Source: Bacteroidales bacterium
Lineage (GTDB): Bacteria; Bacteroidota; Bacteroidia; Bacteroidales; UBA3824
NCBI GenBank assembly: GCA_017543645.1
Contig: JAFYFR010000049.1
Span: forward strand, 1 to 25,767
Length of the DNA: 25,767 nucleotides
Direction: 5' to 3'
Shown: positions 1 through 8,098 of the stretch, piece by piece
How positions within the stretch are numbered: position 1 is the first letter of the stretch
Layout: each line of letters opens with the position of its first letter
The notes under the pieces: generated by a model
What the model saw: only the letters and a program-made list of their open reading frames with translations
Database searches by the model: none
Told to the model about the DNA's origin: nothing
Made by a program: the position numbers and the translations under genes

Positions 1-645
1 ACCCGAAAGTTCATTGAAAGGATAAGTATTGTCGTTGCGTTTGGCATCAAGCACAGCCACAGCATTGGGCAATTCTGCACCGGGCGTATGATGGTCGCAG
101 ACAATAAAGTCGATACCCAAACTATTTGAATAGTCAACACGCGGATTATCTTTGATACCGCAATCAAGGGCAATGATTAGCGAACAGCCTGTTTGCGCGG
201 CGTAGTCAACACCTTGCATCGACACACCATAACCCTCTGTATATCTGTCGGGTATATAATAATCAATATTTTGTGTGCAGTATTTTTTCAAAAAAGAGTA
301 AACAAGAGCAACCGAGGTAGTGCCGTCAACATCGTAGTCGCCATAGATAAGGATTTTTTCACCCTTGTCGATAGCAAGCGAAAGACGGTCCACAGCCTTA
401 TCCATATCGCGGAAAAGAAACGGATCGTATAGATTGGCAAGCGAAGGACGGAGAAACGAGCGGATTTTTTGCAACTCGGTATCACATGTTTCGGGATTTT
501 GCAGCAAATCAAAATCAACACCAACCCTCTGAGCCAACATTCTCGTAAGCGGAATGTCGCAAAAGTTGTTGAGTTTTGAATGTAGAAATGCTATCTGGCT
601 GTCGGTAAAATTGCCGTCACTATTCAGTTCCCAAAGTTTGTCCAT
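1..645 (-). CDS. recJ: Single-stranded-DNA-specific exonuclease RecJ (N-terminal 215 residues, cut by window edge)
   Basis: RecJ degrades single-stranded DNA 5' to 3' in recombinational and mismatch repair in the cytoplasm. The open minus-strand frame starts at ATG 643-645 and runs off the left edge without a stop. It carries the DHH-superfamily motif I as YGDYDVDGTTS (near residue 100) and the name-giving motif as FIVCDHHTPG (near residue 190), followed by a NAVAVLD stretch typical of RecJ. The first 80 or so residues resemble the RecJ N-terminal region. The start lies 26 bp inside the end of the upstream DUF2339 gene, so recJ is probably translationally coupled and is the last visible gene of the kinase/phosphatase unit. 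The C-terminal part (DHHA1 and OB-fold) is outside the window. Identity is secure; the exact start is likely but not proven. Confidence 0.93.
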   Translation of the reverse strand, partial: MDKLWELNSDGNFTDSQIAFLHSKLNNFCDIPLTRMLAQRVGVDFDLLQNPETCDTELQKIRSFLRPSLANLYDPFLFRDMDKAVDRLSLAIDKGEKILIYGDYDVDGTTSVALVYSFLKKYCTQNIDYYIPDRYTEGYGVSMQGVDYAAQTGCSLIIALDCGIKDNPRVDYSNSLGIDFIVCDHHTPGAELPNAVAVLDAKRNDNTYPFNELSG

Positions 646-2851
646 CGTCTTGTAGTTTATCTTTTTTGAAGTATTTAGAGTAAATATACGACACAAGTAA
701 GAATGTAACACCCACAGCCACAAACACAACGGCTTTGACCCATAATTCAGAGTTCCAAATGTCGTAGAAAAACAGTTTCAAAACTGTAGCACCCGAAAGC
801 ACGAAGCCACAAATTCGGAGATGCTTTAATTCGAGTTTGAAACCAATTATAAACAATGCCAGCGATGCCAAACCAAACCAGACGCTCAGCCAAATACCGT
901 ATGAATCAACACTTTGCGACATAGAAAGCAAGTAGATTATTTCTGAACTTACTAACCACACCGCCACAATCGACACTACAATATCTGTTAATATTTCACA
1001 ATAGCTCATAGTCTGAGATTTGCGGCGCATAAGGGCGAAAACCGAAAATCCAACTGCAACCCCCAACGATACATAACGCCACACAGGATAAGGAATTGTC
1101 AAATTGGTGACACTCAGGTTGGCGAGACTCGGCACTGCCATAACGCAAAACATCAGCAAATCCACCAAGAGCAAAGCTGAACCTGCTATCTTACAGTATG
1201 ATAAAAATTCCCATTTCTTTGGGAGCAATGATGCCGCCACCGAAAGCACTCCATACCAAAGCACAAGCATTATGCGTTCGAGATTATCTTCCTGCGAATC
1301 GCTGTGATAAGAGTCCACATAATCCCAATAAATAGAGATTTCGTGTGCAACAGTAAGAGCCACAGCAACATAAAGAATAAGGCTGAATAATATCTTATGA
1401 GCTTTGTCGGTTATTTTGCTGAGTATCAGCACCAACACTGCAATATATACCAGTTTGGAGATAAAACCGACGTTAAGCACTACCCAATAATTGTGGGGAA
1501 TAGAATAGTTGTAATCCAATATGGGAAGACCCATAAACACCACTGCGTATGACAGATACACCAACGACAACGTTACCCGCTTAAAATAATCAACCTTTGA
1601 AAACCAGTAAACCAACGCCGAAGCCAATATCTCTATTGCGAATACAAGCGGAAACCATTCCGAATATTCTATGAAGAAATTGACAAGCAATGCCACGTTG
1701 GCAAAAACAAGCGCATAGGTAAAAGGTGTGTTAAAAAGCAATTTGACTTCGGGAAGCAATTTCTGAAACAGAAACGCCGTAACGCACAACGCTACCGACA
1801 TATATATATAGGTGTGCGAAATAGAGTGCCTGTTGTGCAGTTCGATGGCAGAGCAAATGGCAAATGACGTCAGATTAACTGCGGTAATAAATAGAAACGT
1901 ATAATCAAAGTTTGGCTTTACCTTCTGCAATACCACAGCACCGGCATAAAACACGGCGCAGAGTATGGCAAAATAGAGCACATTGATCCAATGCGACAAG
2001 TCTGCCCCGTCAAAAAACTTTATAATGCAGACCAGTCCTGTGACCATAAAAGCCGAGACATACACCGACGACCATTTTTTCATCTGGTACACAAAGCACA
2101 AGCCCACATTAACCACAATGGTGAACACCATCCAAAATACAGTTCTATTTGTATGAGAATCAAACGAATAGCCAGCACAGAACGGTGACATCACAAACCA
2201 GAATAGGGCGTATGAGAAAAGCAGCTTGTTGTCCTTGATATACGAATAAGCAAGCATCGCCGAGGTAATCGTCCACATAACAGCGAGAGTTACGGGCGAC
2301 GAGAATAAATCAAAATAACTGTAGGCAATCCAGGTGATGGCGTATCCAAGGTTTGCTCCTCCAAAAAGCAATGTATCTTTGAGCACCTTGCGGGCTGATG
2401 GAACTTTAAACGCGCCAGCCACCATTGCTACCGAAACCACATATCCGAGCACCACTCGTCCCACAGAACCAATCAAGTCACGATCCAACAATATCTTGAT
2501 ACATAGACTCAATCCCAACACTGCAATAGTGATACCAACTATCGCCATCCATTTTACGCCTATATTTCGCTCGCTGTCAACAGGTGCTGTCTTAGCTGGC
2601 TGCGGCACTTGCATAGCAGGTGGAACTGGCGGCGGAGCCACCACAAACGGAGGAGGAGTTGCCGTCTGACTTTCGGCTTCGGTCACCACAGACTCAAATG
2701 GCGGTGGAGTGGCATCCGTATGCTGTTGCCGGCCGGCAATTGAAGAATTAATCTCCGCCCTCAGGGTGGAGATTTCCTCGTCGAGCTTATTGCGCTGGCT
2801 CATAAGCAGGAGCAGACGCTTAACCAACTCTTCATTATCTACATTCTCCAT
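620..2851 (-). CDS. DUF2339 family multi-pass membrane protein
   Basis: A 743-residue protein with three parts. Residues about 1-40 form a charged heptad-like coiled coil beginning MENVDNEELVKRLLLLM. Residues about 45-90 are Pro/Thr-rich with repeated PPPF and PPPVPP runs. From about residue 95 to near the C-terminus there are many closely spaced hydrophobic segments, probably more than 20. The first helix (IGVKWMAIVGITIAVLGLS) and the following R-V-V-L-G-Y segment match the usual start of the DUF2339 membrane domain. The biochemical function of the family is unknown. The gene starts 12 bp after the Hsp70-like gene and its end overlaps recJ by 26 bp, so it is in the same transcript. The cytoplasmic coiled coil and proline linker could contact the kinase module proteins; this is inference. 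Family call is good, function unknown. Confidence 0.82.
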   Translation of the reverse strand: MENVDNEELVKRLLLLMSQRNKLDEEISTLRAEINSSIAGRQQHTDATPPPFESVVTEAESQTATPPPFVVAPPPVPPAMQVPQPAKTAPVDSERNIGVKWMAIVGITIAVLGLSLCIKILLDRDLIGSVGRVVLGYVVSVAMVAGAFKVPSARKVLKDTLLFGGANLGYAITWIAYSYFDLFSSPVTLAVMWTITSAMLAYSYIKDNKLLFSYALFWFVMSPFCAGYSFDSHTNRTVFWMVFTIVVNVGLCFVYQMKKWSSVYVSAFMVTGLVCIIKFFDGADLSHWINVLYFAILCAVFYAGAVVLQKVKPNFDYTFLFITAVNLTSFAICSAIELHNRHSISHTYIYMSVALCVTAFLFQKLLPEVKLLFNTPFTYALVFANVALLVNFFIEYSEWFPLVFAIEILASALVYWFSKVDYFKRVTLSLVYLSYAVVFMGLPILDYNYSIPHNYWVVLNVGFISKLVYIAVLVLILSKITDKAHKILFSLILYVAVALTVAHEISIYWDYVDSYHSDSQEDNLERIMLVLWYGVLSVAASLLPKKWEFLSYCKIAGSALLLVDLLMFCVMAVPSLANLSVTNLTIPYPVWRYVSLGVAVGFSVFALMRRKSQTMSYCEILTDIVVSIVAVWLVSSEIIYLLSMSQSVDSYGIWLSVWFGLASLALFIIGFKLELKHLRICGFVLSGATVLKLFFYDIWNSELWVKAVVFVAVGVTFLLVSYIYSKYFKKDKLQDDGQTLGTE

Positions 2852-2863
2852 AGTCTACAGTTT

Positions 2864-4384
2864 TTACATCACTGAAATCTTAACCACCGGACGCGTTCTA
2901 AATCGTCCGAGGTTCTTACCGCTGCGGGTAATCATCAAATCTATCTGCACACCGGATTTCCAAAAGTCGGAAACTGGCTCGGCAATGTCGCCGGGGCGAA
3001 GTGTGCGCGTACTCGAAAGCACTTTGAATTGATGGTTGCCAAGATATACAAACTCCTGATGCGCCGCGCCTTTGCCCGGTGCCGGATCAAATGTGTTGAG
3101 CAACACTTTTTTATTGTGCGAAAGCGATGCTATATTAACGCTCTCGACCTGAGTATAAACAGGTTGCGAAGATTTAGAAGATACAGACGGAGGAGGTGGC
3201 GGCGGCGTGGTCTTTTTCTCGATATGCTGAGCACCCATCTGAAACATGGTGCTCTCCTCGTCTTCCACAGGCTGCGGTGCCTGTTCCTTAAACAGTTCGC
3301 CAAGCACAAAACTTATATCGTCGGTAAATACCTCGAGCTTGGTTTCTCCGTAATTGGCAAACTCTTTTTGCACGGTGGTGTTGTTGAGCGAGTTGCCAAC
3401 AAGGAAAATCTTATCCAAGTCGATAGTCTTGATTTTTTCCTTTGCAAGAAAGTTGTCGGAAAAGAATGCCGAAAACTGCCTCGAATACAAATACGACAGT
3501 TTGTTGATTTCGTCTAACGAGAGGCTCACCTTAATCTTGTTGCCTTGGTTCACTGCAAACGAAGTCTGAAGGCTGATAACCGGCTTGTTCCACTTGGCAA
3601 GGAGTTCCACAATCTTCACAGCCTTGTCGTAATGGCGGATATATTCGCGGTTGATGGCGGCTGAGTCGTCGCGGTCGATAATGTTTTCCTGTCGGTTGAC
3701 ATCGTCCACTATCTTTTTGGCTATCACCTTGATACGCGGATCGATACCGTAACCGTCAAACTTTTTGAAAGCAATGCGCGAAACATTTGCACCGTCAACG
3801 TTAAGTACCGACATATTCAAGTCCATTCCGAGAGCTTCGATAACGGCGAACTTGCGGTTCTGGCAGTAGAGTCCGTTCTTGGCTTTGTAATACTGGAGTA
3901 GCAGCGTGTCGAATTTTTCAACCTTTACGAAATTAAAACATTTCGTCCTCCAGTACTTCAAGAACTCCGACTGCGCCTTCTGGGTGATATTTTCGCTAAA
4001 GACTATGGCAGTTTCAATCAAGGTAGAGTCTGAAAACGGAAACTCCTCGTATTTAGCCATCTCACGTGCATAGAGCTCACGGATGTCGCGGATAATGGGA
4101 TTGAAGAGCGTAATATAATCCTCGTCGAATCCCGAAATAGAGATTTTCTGTCCTCCCTTGTCCAATGCCTGCATCACGTCGCCGGCAAAAAGGTTCTTGT
4201 TGTCGCGGAAATTGATTTTGTAATCAAACCCGTAGTCTATACTGCTGTCGGTAGGGTTTATGTAAAAGTATAATGGGAATTTTTTTTCATCATTGGTAAA
4301 AAGTAACGAAAACTTATCCTTCAATGGCTGGACTGCCACTGTCAGATAATCGTCGTTGACAAAAACCGCTAATGTTTTGTTCAT
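2864..4384 (-). CDS. Divergent Hsp70/actin-fold-like protein with Pro-rich linker and C-terminal beta domain
   Basis: A 506-residue cytoplasmic-looking protein without signal peptide or membrane segment. Residues 1-366 can be laid over the Hsp70 ATPase domain. KIFLVGNSLNNTTVQKEF (325-342) corresponds to the DnaK VILVGGQTRMPMVQKK region, IKVSLSLDEINKL (284-296) to the segment before it, and FAVIEALGMDLNMSVLNVDG (179-198) to the phosphate-2 strand. The glycine-rich phosphate loops are not conserved: the N-terminus reads LAVFVNDDYLTVAV where DnaK has DLGTTNS, so ATP binding may be lost or altered. A linker with six consecutive prolines (394-399) leads to a conserved-looking beta-rich domain (about 424-506). 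It lies 37 bp after the PP2C gene and 12 bp before the DUF2339 gene. Fold assignment is an inference from motif spacing; a specific function cannot be given. Confidence 0.6.
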   Translation of the reverse strand: MNKTLAVFVNDDYLTVAVQPLKDKFSLLFTNDEKKFPLYFYINPTDSSIDYGFDYKINFRDNKNLFAGDVMQALDKGGQKISISGFDEDYITLFNPIIRDIRELYAREMAKYEEFPFSDSTLIETAIVFSENITQKAQSEFLKYWRTKCFNFVKVEKFDTLLLQYYKAKNGLYCQNRKFAVIEALGMDLNMSVLNVDGANVSRIAFKKFDGYGIDPRIKVIAKKIVDDVNRQENIIDRDDSAAINREYIRHYDKAVKIVELLAKWNKPVISLQTSFAVNQGNKIKVSLSLDEINKLSYLYSRQFSAFFSDNFLAKEKIKTIDLDKIFLVGNSLNNTTVQKEFANYGETKLEVFTDDISFVLGELFKEQAPQPVEDEESTMFQMGAQHIEKKTTPPPPPPSVSSKSSQPVYTQVESVNIASLSHNKKVLLNTFDPAPGKGAAHQEFVYLGNHQFKVLSSTRTLRPGDIAEPVSDFWKSGVQIDLMITRSGKNLGRFRTRPVVKISVM

Positions 4385-4421
4385 TTTTTTGGGATGTGTA
4401 AGTTATATATATAATGTGTAT

Positions 4422-5195
4422 TTACGAAAGAAATCTAAAGACTACAGCTGTGATATTGTCCTTGCCACCGGCGTTGTATGCGCTCTCGGTGAGTGCGGAG
4501 GCAAGTCCTTCGGTGGTTTCGTAGCGTTTTACAAGACGGTAGATAAGCTCGTCGGTGAGAGCGTCGTGCACACCGTCGGAAAAAGCCATCAGAATGTCGC
4601 CATGCTCTATCGGTCGCGGACCCTGCACATCAATCTGCATAAGCGACAAGTCCTGACCAATGGCGGAAGTCATCATATTGCGTTTAGGATGCGTAAAAGC
4701 CTCTGCCTCTGTAATTTCGCCACTATCAACAAGCTGCTGGACAATAGAATGGTCGTGAGTTTCGCGGCTCAGGCTCTCCCTATTCCAAAGATAAACTCGG
4801 CTGTCGCCGATATTTACGGTGTAATATGCGTTGTTGAGTACAAGGAAACCCGAAAGCGTAGAGCCGCAATTTTTGTACAGCGGGTCGGAAGTACTTTTGG
4901 CAAGCACCGCACGGGCGGCTTCGAGAGCAGTATTCCTAAGGAAATCCACCGCCGTAATATTGTCGGGCATATTCTCAAAAGCATCTTGAAACACTTCCAC
5001 TGTTTTTGCGCTTGCGAAATCGCCATGTCCGTGTCCGCCTACGCCGTCAGCCACAAAGCAGAGTGTTTTTCCGTTTATTTCGGGTGAGACATAAAAACTG
5101 TCTTCCTGCGATGGCTTGCGCCCTTGTATACTGCTGGTTTCCACCTTGTTAGCAGAACCATTATTACTAAATATCTTTTTTATCGAACTGAGCAT
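4422..5195 (-). CDS. PP2C-family Ser/Thr protein phosphatase
   Basis: A 257-residue metal-dependent phosphatase of the Stp/PrpC type, which removes phosphate from Ser and Thr. The standard motifs appear in order: GRKPSQEDSF (25-34, with the conserved R and E-D), FVADGVGGHGHGD (47-59, metal-binding D50-G51), GSTLSGFLV (111-119), NIGDSRVYLW (128-137), SDGVHDAL (206-213, metal-binding D207) and GGKDNITAVVF (243-253, metal-binding D246). All catalytic acidic residues are present, so it should be active. Length matches the bacterial family. There is no signal peptide or membrane segment, placing it in the cytoplasm. It starts 19 bp after the kinase stop codon, the usual pairing of a Hanks-type kinase with its cognate phosphatase; the kinase and possibly the lipoprotein or Hsp70-like protein are likely substrates (inference). 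Confidence 0.93.
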   Translation of the reverse strand: MLSSIKKIFSNNGSANKVETSSIQGRKPSQEDSFYVSPEINGKTLCFVADGVGGHGHGDFASAKTVEVFQDAFENMPDNITAVDFLRNTALEAARAVLAKSTSDPLYKNCGSTLSGFLVLNNAYYTVNIGDSRVYLWNRESLSRETHDHSIVQQLVDSGEITEAEAFTHPKRNMMTSAIGQDLSLMQIDVQGPRPIEHGDILMAFSDGVHDALTDELIYRLVKRYETTEGLASALTESAYNAGGKDNITAVVFRFLS

Positions 5196-5214
5196 CGGTC
5201 TTCGTTTTTGATTG

Positions 5215-6966
5215 TTACTTTTTCTTGTGTGTTAGAAACTCCTTCGCCATATATCCGCGCTTTTTGTCCACCCGCACTTCCACCCAGTAGTAACCGTCGT
5301 CGATAACCTCCACGGATGTTCCTTTGGGATATTCCTGAAGAACTTTGCTGTTTTTGCTGGCAAGTTCGCGCAGTTTGAGGTTGGCTTTGGTAAACACAAT
5401 TTCGCCTTTCTTAAAAACTTCGTCGCCTTTATCCACAGGCACTTCCACCGTTCCGTTACTGCCCTGAGGTCTTTCCTGACCCCATCCGAATTCCTCTTTA
5501 AGCTCCATGGTAAGAACCAAAAGTATCGCAGCAATTATCACAAGAAAGATGAACGTCTGCACAGGTTTCAAGCGAGATTTCTGTGGATGCTGATTCTCAG
5601 GCGAATAGCCAATGCCGCGTTTTGCGTTGTCGCGATTGGCTTTCTCGACAGAGATCATGCGCTCGCGGGCTTTTTCAAGCTCCACATCCATAAGCAGTTC
5701 CACCGCTTTTGGGTCGATTGCGTTTTTGGATGTTTCAAAATCAATATCTTTGCGCTCCTTACGGGTGATAACGCCGTCGGCAGCATATTCTCTGATTTTG
5801 GCGGCAAGCCAGTCGGGAACTGACGCCTTTGGCTGAGGGGAGTCGTTTATACGGAGCAAAGCCAAGATTTCATCGCACGACGAATAACGCCCTTCGGGGT
5901 ATAGCATAGTGCTCTTGTCGGCAATCTCGCGCAGCACACCGTTGTTGATACCAGCGAGCTTTCTGCGGTCGGGAGCTCCTGCGAGCCATTCAAGAATTAT
6001 CATTCCTACAGAGTAGATGTCGGCACGCTGATCGGCGGTGTAAGCCTTGTTGTTGAGTTCGGGAGCGGCGTATTTTGGAGTTCCGGCACGCTTGAGGTTG
6101 TCGGGCAGGTCGTCGGCGGAGGCAAGTCCGAAATCTATAATCTTAACATTGTCGCCCTTATATGTGAGCATAATGTTGTCAGGCTTGAGGTCGCGGTGGA
6201 AAATCTGTTTCTTGTGGACATAGCTGAGCGCATCCAAAATCTCCACAATCACACGGCGGACAAAATTGATGTCCTGACGGTGCTCCACATTGATAACTTC
6301 GGTGAGTGTTCGACCGTCGATATATTCCATATAATAATACGGTCCTTCGGCATCCTCACCCTTGCCGTAAACATGCACTATATTGTTGTGCTCGAGAGCA
6401 AAACCATTGTCGAACTCCTTGAAAAACAATTCTATATATTGAGGATTCTGACGGTATTGCTGCTTTATGCGCTTGATAATCACCTTGCGGCGTCCGAGAT
6501 GCACTGCGCTGTAGATATCGCTCATTGCGCCCGACGAATCTATAAGCTTCACCTCCGAAAACATATTGCCGTCTGGCGAAGACGACACAACCGCCATCGA
6601 GGTCATTCCCGACTGCGAATCGGTATCGTTGACAAAGCCCGAACCCTGACTGTCGGAAACGAATCCAGAACCTTGGTTGCCGGAAACGAATCCAGAACCT
6701 TGGTTGTTAGAAATAAATCCAGAACCCTGATTATCAGACACAAACCCAGAACCCTGCGAAAGTTCGTCGGTTTCGGGGTATTCGGAATTCTGCTTGCCCG
6801 TAACGTGCGCTATCTCAATTTCGGCACTCTTGATAAGCACAAGCAGCTCTCCGGTGTTTATGCCCATATCTGCGGCCTGCTTACGAAGGAGTTCGCGTTT
6901 GCCTTCGGTCATGCCCGTCCTCACATATTGGTCAATCAGTTTTTTTAATTTATCTATATTTTCCAT
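5215..6966 (-). CDS. Membrane-anchored Hanks-type Ser/Thr protein kinase with SH3-like C-terminal domain
   Basis: A 583-residue kinase. Residues 1-70 are helical, and 71-115 hold five 9-residue QGSGFVS-type repeats. The kinase domain spans about 138-372: glycine loop GAMSDIYSAV (146-155), ATP-binding K165, HRDLKPDN (257-264), DFG (278-280), and the activation-segment end AAPE (300-303). All catalytic residues are present. Residues about 384-440 form a small helical module with DGVITRKER, resembling TerB-like tails of other bacterial kinases. A single membrane helix (about 472-488) leads to a probably periplasmic SH3-like domain (521-580) that could sense the envelope; there are no PASTA repeats. 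The gene follows the lipoprotein by 13 bp and precedes the phosphatase by 19 bp. Kinase assignment is secure; ligand and substrates are unknown. Confidence 0.93.
   Translation of the reverse strand: MENIDKLKKLIDQYVRTGMTEGKRELLRKQAADMGINTGELLVLIKSAEIEIAHVTGKQNSEYPETDELSQGSGFVSDNQGSGFISNNQGSGFVSGNQGSGFVSDSQGSGFVNDTDSQSGMTSMAVVSSSPDGNMFSEVKLIDSSGAMSDIYSAVHLGRRKVIIKRIKQQYRQNPQYIELFFKEFDNGFALEHNNIVHVYGKGEDAEGPYYYMEYIDGRTLTEVINVEHRQDINFVRRVIVEILDALSYVHKKQIFHRDLKPDNIMLTYKGDNVKIIDFGLASADDLPDNLKRAGTPKYAAPELNNKAYTADQRADIYSVGMIILEWLAGAPDRRKLAGINNGVLREIADKSTMLYPEGRYSSCDEILALLRINDSPQPKASVPDWLAAKIREYAADGVITRKERKDIDFETSKNAIDPKAVELLMDVELEKARERMISVEKANRDNAKRGIGYSPENQHPQKSRLKPVQTFIFLVIIAAILLVLTMELKEEFGWGQERPQGSNGTVEVPVDKGDEVFKKGEIVFTKANLKLRELASKNSKVLQEYPKGTSVEVIDDGYYWVEVRVDKKRGYMAKEFLTHKKK
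6622..6756 (-). repeat. Five tandem 27-bp repeats encoding QGSGFVS(D/N/G)(N/S) in the kinase
   Basis: Five in-frame copies of a 27-bp unit give Gln-Gly-Ser-Gly-Phe-(Val/Ile)-(Ser/Asn) plus two variable residues, at kinase residues 71, 80, 89, 98 and 107. The DNA copies differ mostly at third codon positions, so the peptide is under selection while the DNA has drifted. The segment lies just before the catalytic domain and offers nine or so serines that could be autophosphorylated or serve as a docking tail (inference). Confidence 0.9.
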
Positions 6967-6979
6967 TTTTCAGTAAGTT

Positions 6980-7948
6980 CTATTTTTTTAGCAGGAACGT
7001 GGTTTGATCCACCTCCTTGCCGTCCATAAAAAACGTCACGGTGTAAAGCCCGGGTGTAAGAGTAATGCCATTGGTATGCCAAGTTATGTCCATGGCGGTC
7101 TTATTACCCGAAAAAAATGAATTTTTTTTCACAGTATAGGCGATGGACTTTCCTTCGTAGTCGAACATACCAGAATCGTTGTTTCTCAATACATTACCAT
7201 CTTTGTCGGTAATGCGGACAAACACTGTAACGTCTTTTGGCTGAGAATATTTGTTTTCGTTTATATTGAATTTAATATCTACTGTCGCAATCTTCTTGGC
7301 TTTGCGGACATCGGGCAGAACAATGTTGATCGCCGACAATGTGAGTTTGGCGGCATCCTGCGTAACCTCCTGCTTTTCCTTCGCGGTCTGGGCCACTTCG
7401 TTGGCGAGTTCGGTGTTCTGCGACTGTAGGTTCTCGTTTTCGGTGCGCAGATTGGTAACCTGCTGATGAAGTCCCGAAATTTCCTGCTGCAGAGCCACCA
7501 CCTCTTTCTGCTTGGCATCAATAGCCGAAAACATCATATTCAGAAGCTGCTGCGCCGAGGCGTTTTTGTATCCGGCGTTTTTAAAATCCTTGGCAATGTT
7601 GCTGTTTTTGGCGATATAGCCCTTAATCTGGGCAACAAGGCGGTCGAGCTCCTTGTTCTGCTCGGGTGTGGCAGAACCGTGGCTCTTGATAACGCTCTTC
7701 AGACTGTCGATAGCCATTTCGCGGAGACGGATGCTGTCCTCAAAATTGCCGAAACGCGCGATGCTGTTGTCGTAGAGCTTGAGCATCTCCGATTGACGGC
7801 CGTTTTCTTCCTGATATTGCCGCAACAAAGTTTCAAGACTATCGGCACGGCTCTCCGCATCACCGCCTATGATGCCGCACGAAACGCCCGACATCACTAC
7901 CAATACCGCTAATATTCTGTATATAAATAATTTCATCTTTGATGACAT
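6980..7948 (-). CDS. Coiled-coil lipoprotein with C-terminal beta domain, first gene of the kinase unit
   Basis: A 322-residue envelope protein. The N-terminus (MKLFIYRILAVLVVMSGVSC) is a signal sequence ending in a lipobox-like GVSC with the acceptor cysteine at residue 24. The -3 Gly is not the usual Leu, so lipidation is likely but not certain. Residues about 30-200 are charged and heptad-rich (LQQEISGLHQQVTNLRTENE and flanking parts), predicting a long coiled coil. Residues about 210-322 are beta-rich (VDIKFNINENK, VTVFVRITDKDG, LTPGLYTVTFFMDGKEV), like an Ig-type domain. A second ATG at 7934-7936 is an alternative start. It is preceded by a good -7 box and followed by the kinase after 13 bp, so it may be the periplasmic partner of the kinase's SH3-like domain. 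I do not recognise a named family. Confidence 0.8.
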   Translation of the reverse strand: MSSKMKLFIYRILAVLVVMSGVSCGIIGGDAESRADSLETLLRQYQEENGRQSEMLKLYDNSIARFGNFEDSIRLREMAIDSLKSVIKSHGSATPEQNKELDRLVAQIKGYIAKNSNIAKDFKNAGYKNASAQQLLNMMFSAIDAKQKEVVALQQEISGLHQQVTNLRTENENLQSQNTELANEVAQTAKEKQEVTQDAAKLTLSAINIVLPDVRKAKKIATVDIKFNINENKYSQPKDVTVFVRITDKDGNVLRNNDSGMFDYEGKSIAYTVKKNSFFSGNKTAMDITWHTNGITLTPGLYTVTFFMDGKEVDQTTFLLKK

Positions 7949-7970
7949 TTATAGCATCCCTTTTATCCCA

Positions 7971-7978
7971 CAAATATA
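7971..7978 (-). promoter_or_regulatory. Bacteroidetes -7 box for the lipoprotein-kinase-phosphatase unit
   Basis: On the minus strand the bases read TATATTTG, a full match to the TAnnTTTG consensus, about 22 bp upstream of the lipoprotein start. At 18 bp upstream there is only a partial -33 element (TGTG). It is the only strong promoter-like site seen ahead of the six-gene unit. Confidence 0.55.
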
Positions 7979-8071
7979 ATAATTCAAACAAATTTGCACA
8001 GCATTTTTTTAAATTATTTTAGATAATTTGAAAACTTTTTTTTAAATAGTGGCAAGAAAAGAAAAGTTGAC

Positions 8072-8079
8072 TATCTTTG
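8072..8079 (+). promoter_or_regulatory. -7 box for the ECF sigma factor gene
   Basis: TATCTTTG matches TAnnTTTG and sits 19 bp before the ATG at 8099, implying a very short leader. The -33 position carries only GTGG, so strength is uncertain. It faces away from the promoter at 7971-7978; the roughly 100 bp between them are AT-rich and could hold shared control sites. Confidence 0.5.
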
Positions 8080-8098
8080 CAACAATTTAACGAAGACA

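Noticed and set aside
4356..5087. A 243-codon plus-strand frame opposite the PP2C gene
   Set aside because: The minus strand holds all PP2C motifs; the plus frame has none.
6196..6948. A 250-codon plus-strand frame opposite the kinase gene
   Set aside because: It is the antisense shadow of the kinase, including its QGSGFVS repeats read backwards as SRTL runs; it has no family motifs.
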